NCBI RefSeq assembly: GCF_001625655.1
Contig: NZ_AUYB01000126.1
Location: forward strand, 62,001 to 126,000
Origin: Pseudoalteromonas luteoviolacea DSM 6061
GTDB lineage: Bacteria; Pseudomonadota; Gammaproteobacteria; Enterobacterales; Alteromonadaceae
Reading direction: 5' to 3'
DNA length: 64,000 bases
The translations under genes were made by a program, and so were the position numbers. Below the pieces are notes generated by a model. The model was given only the letters and a program-made list of their open reading frames with translations, was not told the DNA's origin and searched no databases. How positions within the stretch are numbered: the stretch's first letter is position 1; every line of letters begins with the position of its first letter. This document shows, piece by piece, positions 1-8,220 of the stretch.

Positions 1-2
1 CC

Positions 3-626
3 TTATTAGGTACCCAATTAACCGCACAAACAGATGCTCAACTGCCAAAAAACGTTTCTCAAGAGCAGCGTGTAGCCAGTATGGTCGAAGCCATCTTTCC
101 GGGGAATAAGTTGCAGCAGCCAAAGCAATTTATTCAAGCTGTAAACCTATCGGCTCAGCAGAGCCTGATGGAAGATTTAAGTTTTATTCAAAATTCAATG
201 AGCGCAACAAGTCAGGGGCAGGCTCTGGGGCAAAAGTTTGACAGTGATAGTCAACTCCTGATCAACCTCTTTCTGCCTATGAAAACACCACCCGAATGCA
301 GACAAAGTGAATTGCAAATTGGCCAATATAAGAAACCTGCTAAGGCAGGTATGCCAGAAAAACAGGTCTGGTTTGTTAGATTAAACTTTGACTATGAAGC
401 GCTAGGACAACTTAGCGTGCAGGCTGAACTCATGGACAAGGCCGTTGATTGTGAAATCATTGGAAATAGTGCGAGTGTATGTCAACTAGCTCAGCCTCAT
501 TTAGATGCGCTACGGAGTAAATTAGCGGCACATGGCTTGCAAGTTGGTGAAATCGAGCTGAAAGAAGATGCACTGCAAGTGAAACAGTTTTACGATAAGC
601 ATGCCATTGTAAATATTAAGGTATAG
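3..626 (+). CDS. FliK C-terminal-like (hook-length control) protein, 5' end cut by window
   Basis: The reading frame is open to the first base of the window, so the N-terminus lies outside; the first internal ATG is at 81. The last ~80 residues have the FliK_C pattern: a short beta strand around 'LNFDYEALGQLSVQAEL', a second strand, then a helix ending 'LRSKLAAHGLQVGEIEL', matching the rod-like C-terminal domain that signals hook completion to FlhB. It ends 2 nt before the FlhB-C-like gene, so the two are probably co-transcribed. That supports a paired role in export-substrate switching. It differs from the full-length FliK at 19351-21645. The family call is by pattern only; the exact role is inferred. 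Confidence 0.6.
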   Translation, partial: LLGTQLTAQTDAQLPKNVSQEQRVASMVEAIFPGNKLQQPKQFIQAVNLSAQQSLMEDLSFIQNSMSATSQGQALGQKFDSDSQLLINLFLPMKTPPECRQSELQIGQYKKPAKAGMPEKQVWFVRLNFDYEALGQLSVQAELMDKAVDCEIIGNSASVCQLAQPHLDALRSKLAAHGLQVGEIELKEDALQVKQFYDKHAIVNIKV

Positions 627-628
627 TT

Positions 629-925
629 ATGGAGCAAAAAACAGCAGTTGGCCTGTTATATGAAGCGGGTAAATCACCTGAAGTCGTGTGCAAGGGCTTT
701 GGAGAGTTAGCTGAGGAGATAATTGCATTGGCAAAAGAAAAGGAGATCATGATCCATGAAGACGCGGCGCTTGTAAAAACCTTAGGGCAGCTAGATCTGC
801 ATGAGGAAATACCCAAAGAGCTCTACTATGTGATTGCCGAACTTATTGCTTTTTCATATGTTCTAAGGGGTAAATTCCCACCAGGGTGGAAGAATTTTCA
901 AGGTAAATTAAATATCAAAGCCTAA
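629..925 (+). CDS. FlhB C-terminal homologue (FhlB/YlqH type, EscU/YscU/HrcU switch domain)
   Basis: This 98-residue protein corresponds to the part of FlhB after its autocleavage site. Compared with residues ~274-350 of the FlhB encoded at 13934-15064 it aligns throughout: VGLLYEAGKSPEVVCKG against ALKYDTEKAGAPIVLAKG, and the IPKELYYVIAELIAFSYVLRGK end against IPDQLFTAVAQVLAYVFQLKKF. It has no membrane segments and no NPTH motif, so it is the stand-alone soluble form known from many flagellated bacteria, where it can partly stand in for cleaved FlhB C-domain. It follows the FliK_C-like gene by 2 nt. The start ATG at 629 is the first one in the frame after that stop. Confidence 0.8.
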   Translation: MEQKTAVGLLYEAGKSPEVVCKGFGELAEEIIALAKEKEIMIHEDAALVKTLGQLDLHEEIPKELYYVIAELIAFSYVLRGKFPPGWKNFQGKLNIKA

Positions 926-944
926 GTATTCTCCGTTTTGGTTG

Positions 945-1249
945 GGTGTTAAAAAAGGCTGCCTTTATTTTGGTCTCTGCTAACCCTTTTTACAACGCTT
1001 TAATACGCTGCTCTGGTGTTAGCTCTATTTCTGGTTTTATCCATGCCTTTGCCCTCGATAACACATTTAGGTGTGCCTTGAGGCCAATTTAGACGACTAT
1101 GCTTTCGAAGCCAAACTAAAACTGTTGAGCGCCCTCAATGCCATAGCGCTCTTGCTATAGATCATCCCGCCTTTTTCAGCCTGATCTATAACGGCTAATT
1201 TAAAGGCTAAAGAATAATCTCATTGAGTACGTTTAACTATTGATTGCAT
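945..1249 (-). pseudogene. Decayed IS3-family transposase orfA
   Basis: Reading the minus strand from an ATG at 1249 gives MQSIVKRTQ, then a stop, then DYSLAFKLAVIDQAEKGG. A frame change gives GRSTVLVWLRKHSRLNWPQG, and a further one gives PEIELTPEQRIKAL, a stop, and KGLAETKIKAAFF. These are the consecutive helix-turn-helix and leucine-zipper parts of an IS3-family OrfA, broken by at least two frameshifts and two in-frame stops. No orfB (DDE domain) is present and I could not define terminal inverted repeats. It fills most of the 411-bp gap between the FlhB-C-like gene and the DUF2802 gene. Confidence 0.75.
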
Positions 1250-1310
1250 TACACTCCCCAAAATAAGTTTGAAAAGTGTCAACGCTGTTTAAGGCGGGTC
1301 ACAGAGTATA

Positions 1311-1335
1311 AAAAAAGCGCCAAATGGCGCTTTTT
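1311..1335. terminator. Bidirectional rho-independent terminator
   Basis: AAAAAGCGCCA / TGGCGCTTTTT form an 11-bp stem with A and T runs on either side, directly after the stop of the DUF2802 gene. It should end the long minus-strand che transcript and would also stop plus-strand transcription coming from the FlhB-C-like gene. Confidence 0.75.
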
Positions 1336-1336
1336 A

Positions 1337-1765
1337 TCATTGTGATTTGTTGTGTAACGACATAAGCAACTCAGCCTCTGCTCTTGGCAATTCGCATTCG
1401 CGCATGATTTCTTCTAAGTCAGCTCCTAGCTCTACCATTTTAACGGCTCTAGAATATATTTTTGCGTCTGGGTCATCGTATTTCTGAGCAGCTTGTTGCT
1501 GTGCCAGATCTTTTGCAAACCCCTCACAAGCGACAAGTCTCTTGCCAATGCTCAGTACACTGGCTCTTACTTCAGCAATTTCACTTCGCAAGATACCGAT
1601 TTGCTCAGCATCATTCTGGGTTTGCTTTTGTAGCCTTGCACAATGTTGTTGGCCTTGCTGTATGCGTTTACTAAAAACAAATAAAAGCCCCAAGCACAAT
1701 AAACTAATAAAGCTTGAGGCAATGACTAGTACGATTAAGATATCGTCTAAAGTTACTGCAGCCAC
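1337..1765 (-). CDS. DUF2802 membrane-anchored protein at the end of the che operon
   Basis: This is a 142-residue protein with one N-terminal membrane helix (about residues 9-31), then a Gln/Glu-rich coiled coil (about 33-95), and a compact C-terminal domain (about 105-140, 'AVKMVELGADLEEIMREC') that resembles DUF2802. Such proteins regularly follow cheW in polar flagellates. The membrane anchor plus coiled coil suggests a scaffold or regulator at the flagellar pole, but no biochemical function is established from the sequence. It starts 3 nt after the cheW stop and is the last gene of the operon, followed at once by a terminator. Confidence 0.8.
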   Translation of the reverse strand: MAAVTLDDILIVLVIASSFISLLCLGLLFVFSKRIQQGQQHCARLQKQTQNDAEQIGILRSEIAEVRASVLSIGKRLVACEGFAKDLAQQQAAQKYDDPDAKIYSRAVKMVELGADLEEIMRECELPRAEAELLMSLHNKSQ

Positions 1766-1768
1766 GAT

Positions 1769-2266
1769 TTATAGATGACTCAACTCATCCCACTCATCAT
1801 CGCTGAGTAGTTTGTTCAAATCTACCAAAATAAGTAACTCACCTTCACGGTTAGAAACACCTTGGATAAACTTAGCACTTTCTTCAGTACCAATGTTTGG
1901 TGCGCTGTCAATCTCTGAACTGCGTAGGTACACAACTTCAGCAACGCTATCAACTAGAATACCAATAACCTGCTTTTCAGCTTCAATAATGACTATTCTA
2001 GAGTTATCGGTTACTTCTGCACTCATCAAGCCAAACCTTGCACGAGTATCAATAACTGTAACTACGTTACCACGTAGGTTAATAATACCGAGCACATAGC
2101 TTGGTGCACCAGGTACTGGCGCGATTTCAGTGTAACGAAGTACCTCCTGCACTTGCATCACATTGATACCGTATGTTTCTTCCTCTAGCTTGTATGTCAC
2201 CCACTGTAGGACTTCATCATTACTATCGGCATTTTTATCTGCAGAAAGTATTCTTTCTTGACTCAT
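1769..2266 (-). CDS. cheW: Chemotaxis coupling protein CheW
   Basis: The 165-residue protein is a single CheW (SH3-like) domain that links CheA to methyl-accepting receptors. The N-terminal ~18 residues are a polar extension, followed by 'QWVTYKLEEETYGINVMQVQ' and the conserved NLRG turn at residues 63-66. It lies 24 nt after the ParP-like gene and just before the DUF2802 gene, the usual order in Vibrio and Shewanella. Length and motifs are normal. Confidence 0.95.
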   Translation of the reverse strand: MSQERILSADKNADSNDEVLQWVTYKLEEETYGINVMQVQEVLRYTEIAPVPGAPSYVLGIINLRGNVVTVIDTRARFGLMSAEVTDNSRIVIIEAEKQVIGILVDSVAEVVYLRSSEIDSAPNIGTEESAKFIQGVSNREGELLILVDLNKLLSDDEWDELSHL

Positions 2267-2290
2267 GATTAAACTCCAGATTGATGCTAG

Positions 2291-3088
2291 TTACTGCTCT
2301 CGGCTATCGAGGCCTTGCTCTAGCAATCTATTTAAATTCTCTACGTCAATAAGCGCACACATTTTCTCTTTAATAACGCCCGCAAGCCACGGGCGCTTTC
2401 CGCATGCTGTTCGCCATTTAACGTCGTCAGCAGTCAGTGTGATATTGTTCACTAATTTTTCAGCTAGTAAGCCCCAAGGGCTATCTCCCAGCATTATCAA
2501 ATACTGATAGTTAAGCTGTTCCTCAAGCTCAGGTGTATACTTTTCTGGCATAACCCAACGAGCTGTGTCCACCACATTCAGCTTTTCTTCTCTATTAAGC
2601 ATAACCCCTTTAAACCACTTTGGTTTACCAAATAATTGGTTAACCTCCGTCAATTGGTGAATACCACCTAATGACTGTAAAGGGACTGCCAATGTCAAAC
2701 CGGCTACTTCAAAGAATAAGGCTTGAAACTCTCCTTCAACGAAGGCGTCCTTAGCTGCACTCAATGCAGGTGCTTGTTCTTTGATAATAGTTGTATTTTC
2801 AGTTATCTCAAGCTCTTGGGCGGGTGCAACCGTAGTTTCTTGTTGATCTTCTACAACTGGCTTTATTTGAAGTTCAACTTTTTCTTCAACCTGAACTTCG
2901 GTTTTGACCTCAGTCTGCTCAAGGACTTTTACTTCAGGGGCTGTCTGTACTTGTTTTTGCGCATCGGGTACAGACTCAAGCAACCTAGCAACGGGTGCAA
3001 GCGCAACATCCTGTTCATCCTCTTCTTGTAACAAGGCTCCTAGATATTGTTTCATCACTTGTTCGTTTGCAAACAGGTGCTTACTCAT
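2291..3088 (-). CDS. parP: ParP-like protein (C-terminal CheW/AIF domain)
   Basis: The 265 residues consist of a low-complexity N-terminal half rich in Glu, Val, Gln and Thr (to about 120), and a C-terminal CheW-like domain (about 125-255, beginning ALFFEVAGLTLAVPL) that lacks the NLRG motif of true CheW. In Vibrio, ParP uses such an AIF domain to hold CheA arrays at the pole together with the ParA-like ATPase ParC. The gene overlaps the ParA-like gene by 8 nt, as expected for that pair. The role is assigned from architecture and position. Confidence 0.8.
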   Translation of the reverse strand: MSKHLFANEQVMKQYLGALLQEEDEQDVALAPVARLLESVPDAQKQVQTAPEVKVLEQTEVKTEVQVEEKVELQIKPVVEDQQETTVAPAQELEITENTTIIKEQAPALSAAKDAFVEGEFQALFFEVAGLTLAVPLQSLGGIHQLTEVNQLFGKPKWFKGVMLNREEKLNVVDTARWVMPEKYTPELEEQLNYQYLIMLGDSPWGLLAEKLVNNITLTADDVKWRTACGKRPWLAGVIKEKMCALIDVENLNRLLEQGLDSREQ

Positions 3089-3866
3089 TATTACCTCTTT
3101 CTAGTTCACCAATATGCTCTAATAGAGACCGGTACGCGTAAACCCCTCTCGATTTAGGGCAAAACTGCACCGGCACCTGCTGAGCCAAACTTGCATCTCT
3201 AAATTTAGTATCGACAGGGATCACACCCGGCCACACTTTATCTTTATACGACTCTACAAGAGACTTGTATGCTTCTAAAGATGCTTTGGTACGCTTATCG
3301 TACATTGTAGGGACTATAGTATATTGATATTGCTTAGAATGCGAACTTTGCATTAATGTCATAGTTCGCATCATCCTATCTAACCCTTTGAGCGCTAGAA
3401 ATTCTGTCTGTACAGGAATTAATATACGCTCGCTGGCTGCTAACGCATTGACCATCAACACTCCCAAAACAGGCGGACAGTCTAAGATAGCGTAATCATA
3501 ATAATCACTTATCTTTGCCAATGCCTTTTTTAAGATTAACCCCATCCCAGAGCGGTTACCCATACTTCTATCTAAGGTCGCAATCGCCATCGTCGCGGGT
3601 AAGATATCTAAGTTTTCTACCGTTGATGGGCATAACGCTTGCAGAATCTCTTCGCTTGCCATATTGGAGCCTCGTATGAAAATATCATACACACTCACTT
3701 CTAGGTCTTCCGAATCAATACCAAAGTAATATGTTAAAGAAGCATGAGGATCTGTATCGATTAACAATACCTTTTTGCCTTGAGCGGCTAAAATACCGCC
3801 AAGGCTTACTGTTGTGGTAGTTTTCCCCACACCACCCTTTTGATTAGCAACCGTCCAAATTTTCAC
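3081..3866 (-). CDS. parC: ParA/MinD-family ATPase ParC (polar placement of chemotaxis arrays)
   Basis: The 261-residue ParA-type ATPase has a deviant Walker A (KGGVGKTT, residues 10-17), the switch I Asp in 'LLIDTDPHASLTYYFG', and Walker B-like 'YAILDCPPVLG'. No ParB partner or partition site is nearby, and it is embedded between cheB and the CheW-like genes. This is the arrangement of ParC, which positions chemotaxis clusters at the flagellated pole, so I prefer that to a plasmid or chromosome partition role. The name refers to the Vibrio polar protein, not topoisomerase IV. Confidence 0.85.
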   Translation of the reverse strand: MKIWTVANQKGGVGKTTTTVSLGGILAAQGKKVLLIDTDPHASLTYYFGIDSEDLEVSVYDIFIRGSNMASEEILQALCPSTVENLDILPATMAIATLDRSMGNRSGMGLILKKALAKISDYYDYAILDCPPVLGVLMVNALAASERILIPVQTEFLALKGLDRMMRTMTLMQSSHSKQYQYTIVPTMYDKRTKASLEAYKSLVESYKDKVWPGVIPVDTKFRDASLAQQVPVQFCPKSRGVYAYRSLLEHIGELERGNNE

Positions 3867-3928
3867 TTTATTGTTTTATTCCTTTGTGATTGGTCATGGC
3901 TAAGCTGTATTTAACTATTAGTCTAAAC

Positions 3929-5095
3929 TTAAGCAATTCCTAATTCTTTGTTTATGCGCAAAGCTACGTCCTGTAGCGCCAAACTCTCTGATGAAAGACC
4001 GGCTGCTGCAACAGCTTGAGGCATACCATAAACAACACTCGTTTTTTCGTCCTGCGCCCAAATGGTCGCACCGACTTGTTTTAACATTCTTGCGCCGTCT
4101 CTACCATCGGCCCCCATACCAGTGAGGACAATCGCCAACACGTCACCAGAATATGCTTTTGCAGCGCTCGCAAATGTAACATCAACACAAGGCTTGTAAG
4201 TAATTCTTGGGCTATCGTCCTCAAATACTTTTAGAGTTTTACTCCCACCTCGAGACTCAACCATCATTTGCTTTCCGCCAGGTGCAAGATATGCAACACC
4301 AGGCATCAGTCTATCACCTTGCTCTGCTTCTTTGACTTTAATTTTGCACAAGCTATTTAACCTTTGTGCGAACGCAGGTGTAAATGCCGCTGGCATATGC
4401 TGAATCAACAAAATGGGATGAGGGAAGTTTGCTGGTAATTGCGTAAGAATCGTTTGCAATGCTACAGGACCACCTGTAGACGTACCAATAGCAACCAACT
4501 GATAAGACTTTCCAGAAGCTTTAAAACTTCTTTGAGGCGTTGTTTCAGGGGCCGCTTTTTGAAAACTTCTATCAGGTTGTGCAACTGTTGAACTTGAACG
4601 TGTGCTGCTAACAGGTTTTGGAGAAAAGCCTGTCGTGCTTGGCGCAGCAGCTGGTTTAGTTGGTGAAATCGGCCTAGTAAACCTGCTAACCCGTTTGCGG
4701 CCAATCTCTTTTACTTTGTTTTGTAAAGCGCGAATAGCTTCTTCACTGTTTCTTGCTATGTCTTCAAACTTTTTAGGTAAAAAGTCAACAGCACCCGCAT
4801 CTAATGCGTCTAAGGTCGCACTTGCGCCTTCTCTTGTTAGTGAAGAAAACATTAAGATAGGTGTTGGATTGCTCTGCATGATTTTTTTGACGGCACTAAT
4901 GCCATCCAATACAGGCATTTCAACATCCATTGTAATGACATCAGGTCTTAGTTTACTTGCCTTCTCTACAGCTTCTTGGCCATTGACAGCAAAATCAATA
5001 ACCTCAATTCCAGTATCTTTTTCTAGTATTTCACTTACACGACGACGAAAAAAGCTTGAGTCGTCAACTACTAATACTTTAACTGCCATTGGCAT
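3929..5095 (-). CDS. cheB: Protein-glutamate methylesterase/deamidase CheB
   Basis: CheB removes methyl groups from receptor glutamates for adaptation. The 388-residue protein has an N-terminal receiver domain (acidic pair D11-D12, phospho-acceptor D57 in TMDVEMP, K109 region). A Ser/Pro/Thr-rich linker (about 140-195) follows, then the esterase domain with catalytic S206 (GTSTGGP), H233 (IQHMP) and D330 (LTGMGADGRDG). The linker is longer than in E. coli. A strong hairpin lies between cheA and cheB. No cheR is in the window, so the matching methyltransferase must be encoded elsewhere. Confidence 0.96.
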   Translation of the reverse strand: MPMAVKVLVVDDSSFFRRRVSEILEKDTGIEVIDFAVNGQEAVEKASKLRPDVITMDVEMPVLDGISAVKKIMQSNPTPILMFSSLTREGASATLDALDAGAVDFLPKKFEDIARNSEEAIRALQNKVKEIGRKRVSRFTRPISPTKPAAAPSTTGFSPKPVSSTRSSSTVAQPDRSFQKAAPETTPQRSFKASGKSYQLVAIGTSTGGPVALQTILTQLPANFPHPILLIQHMPAAFTPAFAQRLNSLCKIKVKEAEQGDRLMPGVAYLAPGGKQMMVESRGGSKTLKVFEDDSPRITYKPCVDVTFASAAKAYSGDVLAIVLTGMGADGRDGARMLKQVGATIWAQDEKTSVVYGMPQAVAAAGLSSESLALQDVALRINKELGIA

Positions 5096-5117
5096 CGCTC
5101 TTTTTTATGTTACAGAT

Positions 5118-5150
5118 CCGAAAAGTGGTGCACATGGCACCACTTTTCGG
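5118..5150. other. Perfect 14-bp intercistronic hairpin between cheA and cheB
   Basis: CCGAAAAGTGGTGC and GCACCACTTTTCGG are exact inverted copies with a 5-nt loop (ACATG). On the minus-strand mRNA it lies between the cheA stop and the cheB start. There is no following T run on that strand, so an RNA processing or stability element is more likely than a full terminator. Confidence 0.7.
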
Positions 5151-5172
5151 TGATGACAAATAGTCTTTAAAA

Positions 5173-7419
5173 CTACTTGCCCGCGTAATGCTTCAACATA
5201 CTTGGTACATCAAGAATTAAAGCTATGCCACCATCAGAAGTAATAGTTGCACCAGCCATACCTGGAGTACCTTGAAGAAGTGAATCCAGAGGTTTAATTA
5301 CAACCTCTTCTTGACCTATTAACGAGTCCACTACAAAGCCGACTTGCTGAGTACCTATCTGGACTATTACTACATGTCCTTCGGCTTTTTTCTGGTTAAT
5401 GTCTGTGCCTTTAACCAACCAATGTTCTAAATAGAACAGAGGAATAGCTTTTTCTCTGACAATAATAGTGAGCTGTCCATCCACCACATTGGTTTTGGTC
5501 AGATCTAGATGGAAAATTTCACTTACACCAGCCAAAGGTAATGCAAATGTTTGCTCTCCAACCATCACCATTAGTGTTGGTAGAATTGCTAATGTCAACG
5601 GTACTTTGATTTCTAAAATTGTCCCAACACCCAGCTCAGACTGAATGTTTACCTGACCGTTTAATTGAGTAATCTTTGTCTTAACAACATCCATACCAAC
5701 ACCTCTGCCTGAGATGTCAGATATTTGTTCTTTGGTCGAAAAACCTGGAGCAAAGATTAAGTTGTACGCTTCTGTATCAGACAATCTGCTCGCTTGATCA
5801 GAATCAATAACGCCTTTACTGATGGCGATCTTCTTCAATTTTTCAGGGTCCATGCCCGCACCATCATCTCTAATGGTTAGAAGAATGTGATCGCCTTCTT
5901 GTGAAGCCGATAAAGTCACAGTACCAGTTCTAGCCTTGCCTGCAGCTTCACGTACATCTGGCATTTCTATGCCGTGATCTACCGAGTTTCTAACAAGGTG
6001 AACCAATGGATCCGCAAGTGCTTCAACGAGATTTTTATCTAGATCCGTATCTTCACCCTCAAGAATCAGATTAATGTCTTTCTTAAGGCTTCTAGCTAAA
6101 TCTCGTACAACGCGAGGGAAACGACCAAATACTTTCTTAATTGGCTGCATCCGCGTTTTCATAACCGCACCTTGAAGGTCAGCGGTTACAACATCTAAAT
6201 TAGATATTGCCTTACCCATGGCTTCGCTATTGCTATTATTAGCTAGGCTGACCAATCGGTTTCTGACAAGAACCAACTCACCGACCATATTCATTATTTG
6301 GTCAAGGCGTTTAGTATCTACACGAACTGTGGTTTCAGCTTGCGCAGCCGGCTTTTTCGGTGCGGCGGCTTTGGGCTCAGACTTCGCAGGGGCAGCCTTT
6401 GCTACCGGCTTAGGTGCTGGCTTAGGCGCTGGTTTTGGAGTAGCAGCAGGTTGTGGCGCAGGCGTTGCAGGGGCTGCTGCAGCTGGTTTAGCTGGCTCAG
6501 CACTCTCCTGAGCACCACTTTCTAAGTTTTTAGGTGCCTGCCCTTTACCATGTAATTCGTCTAATAACGCCTCGAAATCATCATCGTTGATCTCTTCATC
6601 ATCCCCGCCAGCACTTGCTGCTGGAGGCGGTGGCGTTGGAGTGCTAGCAGCTGGAGCTGCTGGTGCAGGTTCGCTTTGTGTCGCGCCAAACTGGCCGACT
6701 CCGTGCAACTCATCTAGTAAGCTATCAAATTCATCATCAGTGATATCACCATCATTTGCATTACTAGGTTCGGACGTCGAAGCCTGTGGTGCAGACTCAG
6801 TTTTACCCTCTGGTGCTGGTGCTTTTCCAGCGCCATGTAACTCATCTAGTAAGCTTTCAAATTCTTCTTCGGTGATTTCATCAATGCTATCTGACTGCGC
6901 TTTACCATCTCCACCATCATCACTGCTACCGTCCAGTTCAAAGAAAACATCATCTTCAACAGGTGGTGCCTCTGGAGCTGCTGGAACCTCTGCGACAGGT
7001 TCTGGTGCAGGTGGTGCTTCATCAGCTGATTCTGGCTGACTGAGCTTGTGTAAGACATCGAGTAACTCTTGGTCTGCAGGCTCTGGTTGTTCGCGATTTT
7101 GAATACATGCGAACATATCGTTTATCGTATCCAAAGATTGCAGGATTACGTCCATTAATTCAGGATTAACTGAGCGCTGTCCTTGCCTTAACACATCAAA
7201 GACGTTTTCAGCACCATGACAAGCGTCAACCAGCTCGTTCATGCCCAAAAACCCTGCTCCACCTTTAACGGTATGGAACCCTCTGAATATTGCGTTCAGT
7301 AAATCTTTGTCATCTGGGTTATTTTCTAATTCAACTAGTTGCTCAGATAACTGTTCGAGTATTTCTCCAGCTTCAACAAGAAAGTCTTGTAAGATATCTT
7401 CATCGACTTCAAAGCTCAT
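5173..7419 (-). CDS. cheA: Chemotaxis histidine kinase CheA
   Basis: The 748-residue kinase begins with an Hpt (P1) domain containing phospho-acceptor H49 (FHTVKGGAGF). A very long Ala/Pro-rich linker (about 128-362) follows, then dimerisation, ATPase (N box 464-483, DDGAGM 518-523, GRGVGMD 571-577) and C-terminal CheW-like P5 (about 607-745). The linker replaces a classical P2 domain and carries three copies of an acidic helix ending LLDELHG at about residues 181-197, 225-241 and 276-292. It lies between cheZ (15 nt upstream) and cheB. Together with ParC and ParP it should form the polar array. Confidence 0.97.
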   Translation of the reverse strand: MSFEVDEDILQDFLVEAGEILEQLSEQLVELENNPDDKDLLNAIFRGFHTVKGGAGFLGMNELVDACHGAENVFDVLRQGQRSVNPELMDVILQSLDTINDMFACIQNREQPEPADQELLDVLHKLSQPESADEAPPAPEPVAEVPAAPEAPPVEDDVFFELDGSSDDGGDGKAQSDSIDEITEEEFESLLDELHGAGKAPAPEGKTESAPQASTSEPSNANDGDITDDEFDSLLDELHGVGQFGATQSEPAPAAPAASTPTPPPPAASAGGDDEEINDDDFEALLDELHGKGQAPKNLESGAQESAEPAKPAAAAPATPAPQPAATPKPAPKPAPKPVAKAAPAKSEPKAAAPKKPAAQAETTVRVDTKRLDQIMNMVGELVLVRNRLVSLANNSNSEAMGKAISNLDVVTADLQGAVMKTRMQPIKKVFGRFPRVVRDLARSLKKDINLILEGEDTDLDKNLVEALADPLVHLVRNSVDHGIEMPDVREAAGKARTGTVTLSASQEGDHILLTIRDDGAGMDPEKLKKIAISKGVIDSDQASRLSDTEAYNLIFAPGFSTKEQISDISGRGVGMDVVKTKITQLNGQVNIQSELGVGTILEIKVPLTLAILPTLMVMVGEQTFALPLAGVSEIFHLDLTKTNVVDGQLTIIVREKAIPLFYLEHWLVKGTDINQKKAEGHVVIVQIGTQQVGFVVDSLIGQEEVVIKPLDSLLQGTPGMAGATITSDGGIALILDVPSMLKHYAGK
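6544..6879 (-). repeat. Three peptide repeats (I-T/N-D/E-D/E-D/E-F-x-x-LLDELHG) in the CheA linker
   Basis: Residues 181-197, 225-241 and 276-292 of CheA read EITEEEFESLLDELHG, DITDDEFDSLLDELHG and EINDDDFEALLDELHG, spaced 44 and 51 residues apart in low-complexity linker. They look like repeated short binding helices rather than a folded domain. Confidence 0.85.
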
Positions 7420-7434
7420 TATTATACTCTCCTA

Positions 7435-8199
7435 TTAGAAACCCAAACTAGATAACAGATCATCAACTTCATCTTGACCAGAGACAACGTCGTCTCGCTC
7501 TTCAGCGTCAATGATTGGCCCCTCTGGACCCGATAGTTCATCAGTGGTTTCAACTACTTCTTGTGGTTTTGGAGCCGTGTTAAGTTGACCCACTTCTGCT
7601 GTACCAAATACGGTTAACAGATGTATTAAGCTGTCTTCAACTTCTCTGACAAGCTCTATGACTCGACGAATAACTTGACCTGTTAAGTCTTGGTAATCTT
7701 GAGCCATTAAGACGTTCGTCATTAACGATTGCAATTCGTCTGTACGGCCTTGCGAAGATTGCATAAAATCGTTCAAATCGTGACAAAGAGATTTAAACTC
7801 TCCAAGCTGTATGTCACGACTCATCAATCTATCCCAAGTAGGTTTTATCTCTGAGAGCTCGTCAGCCAGCTCTTGAGCGAGCGGCAGACTCGCTTCCACT
7901 GCATCCATTGTTTTATTAGCGGCATTTTCTGTCATTTCCATGACATAATTTAAACGCTGTTTTGCATCTGGAAGGGCCTCAGTAGTTAGATCTGATAGAC
8001 GAGTATCTAACTCAAAGTTCTTTAGAGATTCATGCAATTGACGTGTCAATTTTCCGACTTCAGCAAACAACTCAGATTGCTCTTTGTTGGTTGCTTCAAT
8101 TAAAATTTGGTCGGCCTTCTCTTGTTCACCATTCTCAAGATACTCAACAAGTTGTTTCGCTTGCTCTAATGTAATTTGTGGCGCAGAGGATTCTGACAT
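7435..8199 (-). CDS. cheZ: CheY-P phosphatase CheZ
   Basis: The 254-residue protein has the long helical hairpin of CheZ, with the active-site segment QDYQDLTGQ at 167-175. D171 and Q175 correspond to E. coli D143 and Q147, the residues that drive CheY-P hydrolysis. The extreme C-terminus DEVDDLLSSLGF is the CheY-binding peptide, joined by an acidic linker. It lies between cheY (21-nt gap) and cheA. Its presence means the signal is terminated by dephosphorylation rather than by CheC/FliY. Confidence 0.95.
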   Translation of the reverse strand: MSESSAPQITLEQAKQLVEYLENGEQEKADQILIEATNKEQSELFAEVGKLTRQLHESLKNFELDTRLSDLTTEALPDAKQRLNYVMEMTENAANKTMDAVEASLPLAQELADELSEIKPTWDRLMSRDIQLGEFKSLCHDLNDFMQSSQGRTDELQSLMTNVLMAQDYQDLTGQVIRRVIELVREVEDSLIHLLTVFGTAEVGQLNTAPKPQEVVETTDELSGPEGPIIDAEERDDVVSGQDEVDDLLSSLGF

Positions 8200-8220
8200 A
8201 AGCCTATCCTTAACTCGTTA

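Noticed and set aside
3081..3866. ParA-like ATPase as a plasmid or chromosome partition gene
   Set aside because: No ParB gene or parS-like repeats are nearby, and cheB and CheW-like genes surround it, so polar chemotaxis placement is the better reading.
4602..5153. 183-residue plus-strand frame across cheB
   Set aside because: It lies wholly opposite the receiver and linker of a clear cheB, and its translation shows no domain pattern.
6218..7039. Long Ala/Gly- and Ser-rich plus-strand frames opposite cheA
   Set aside because: They are antisense readings of the Ala/Pro-rich CheA linker; composition alone explains their length.
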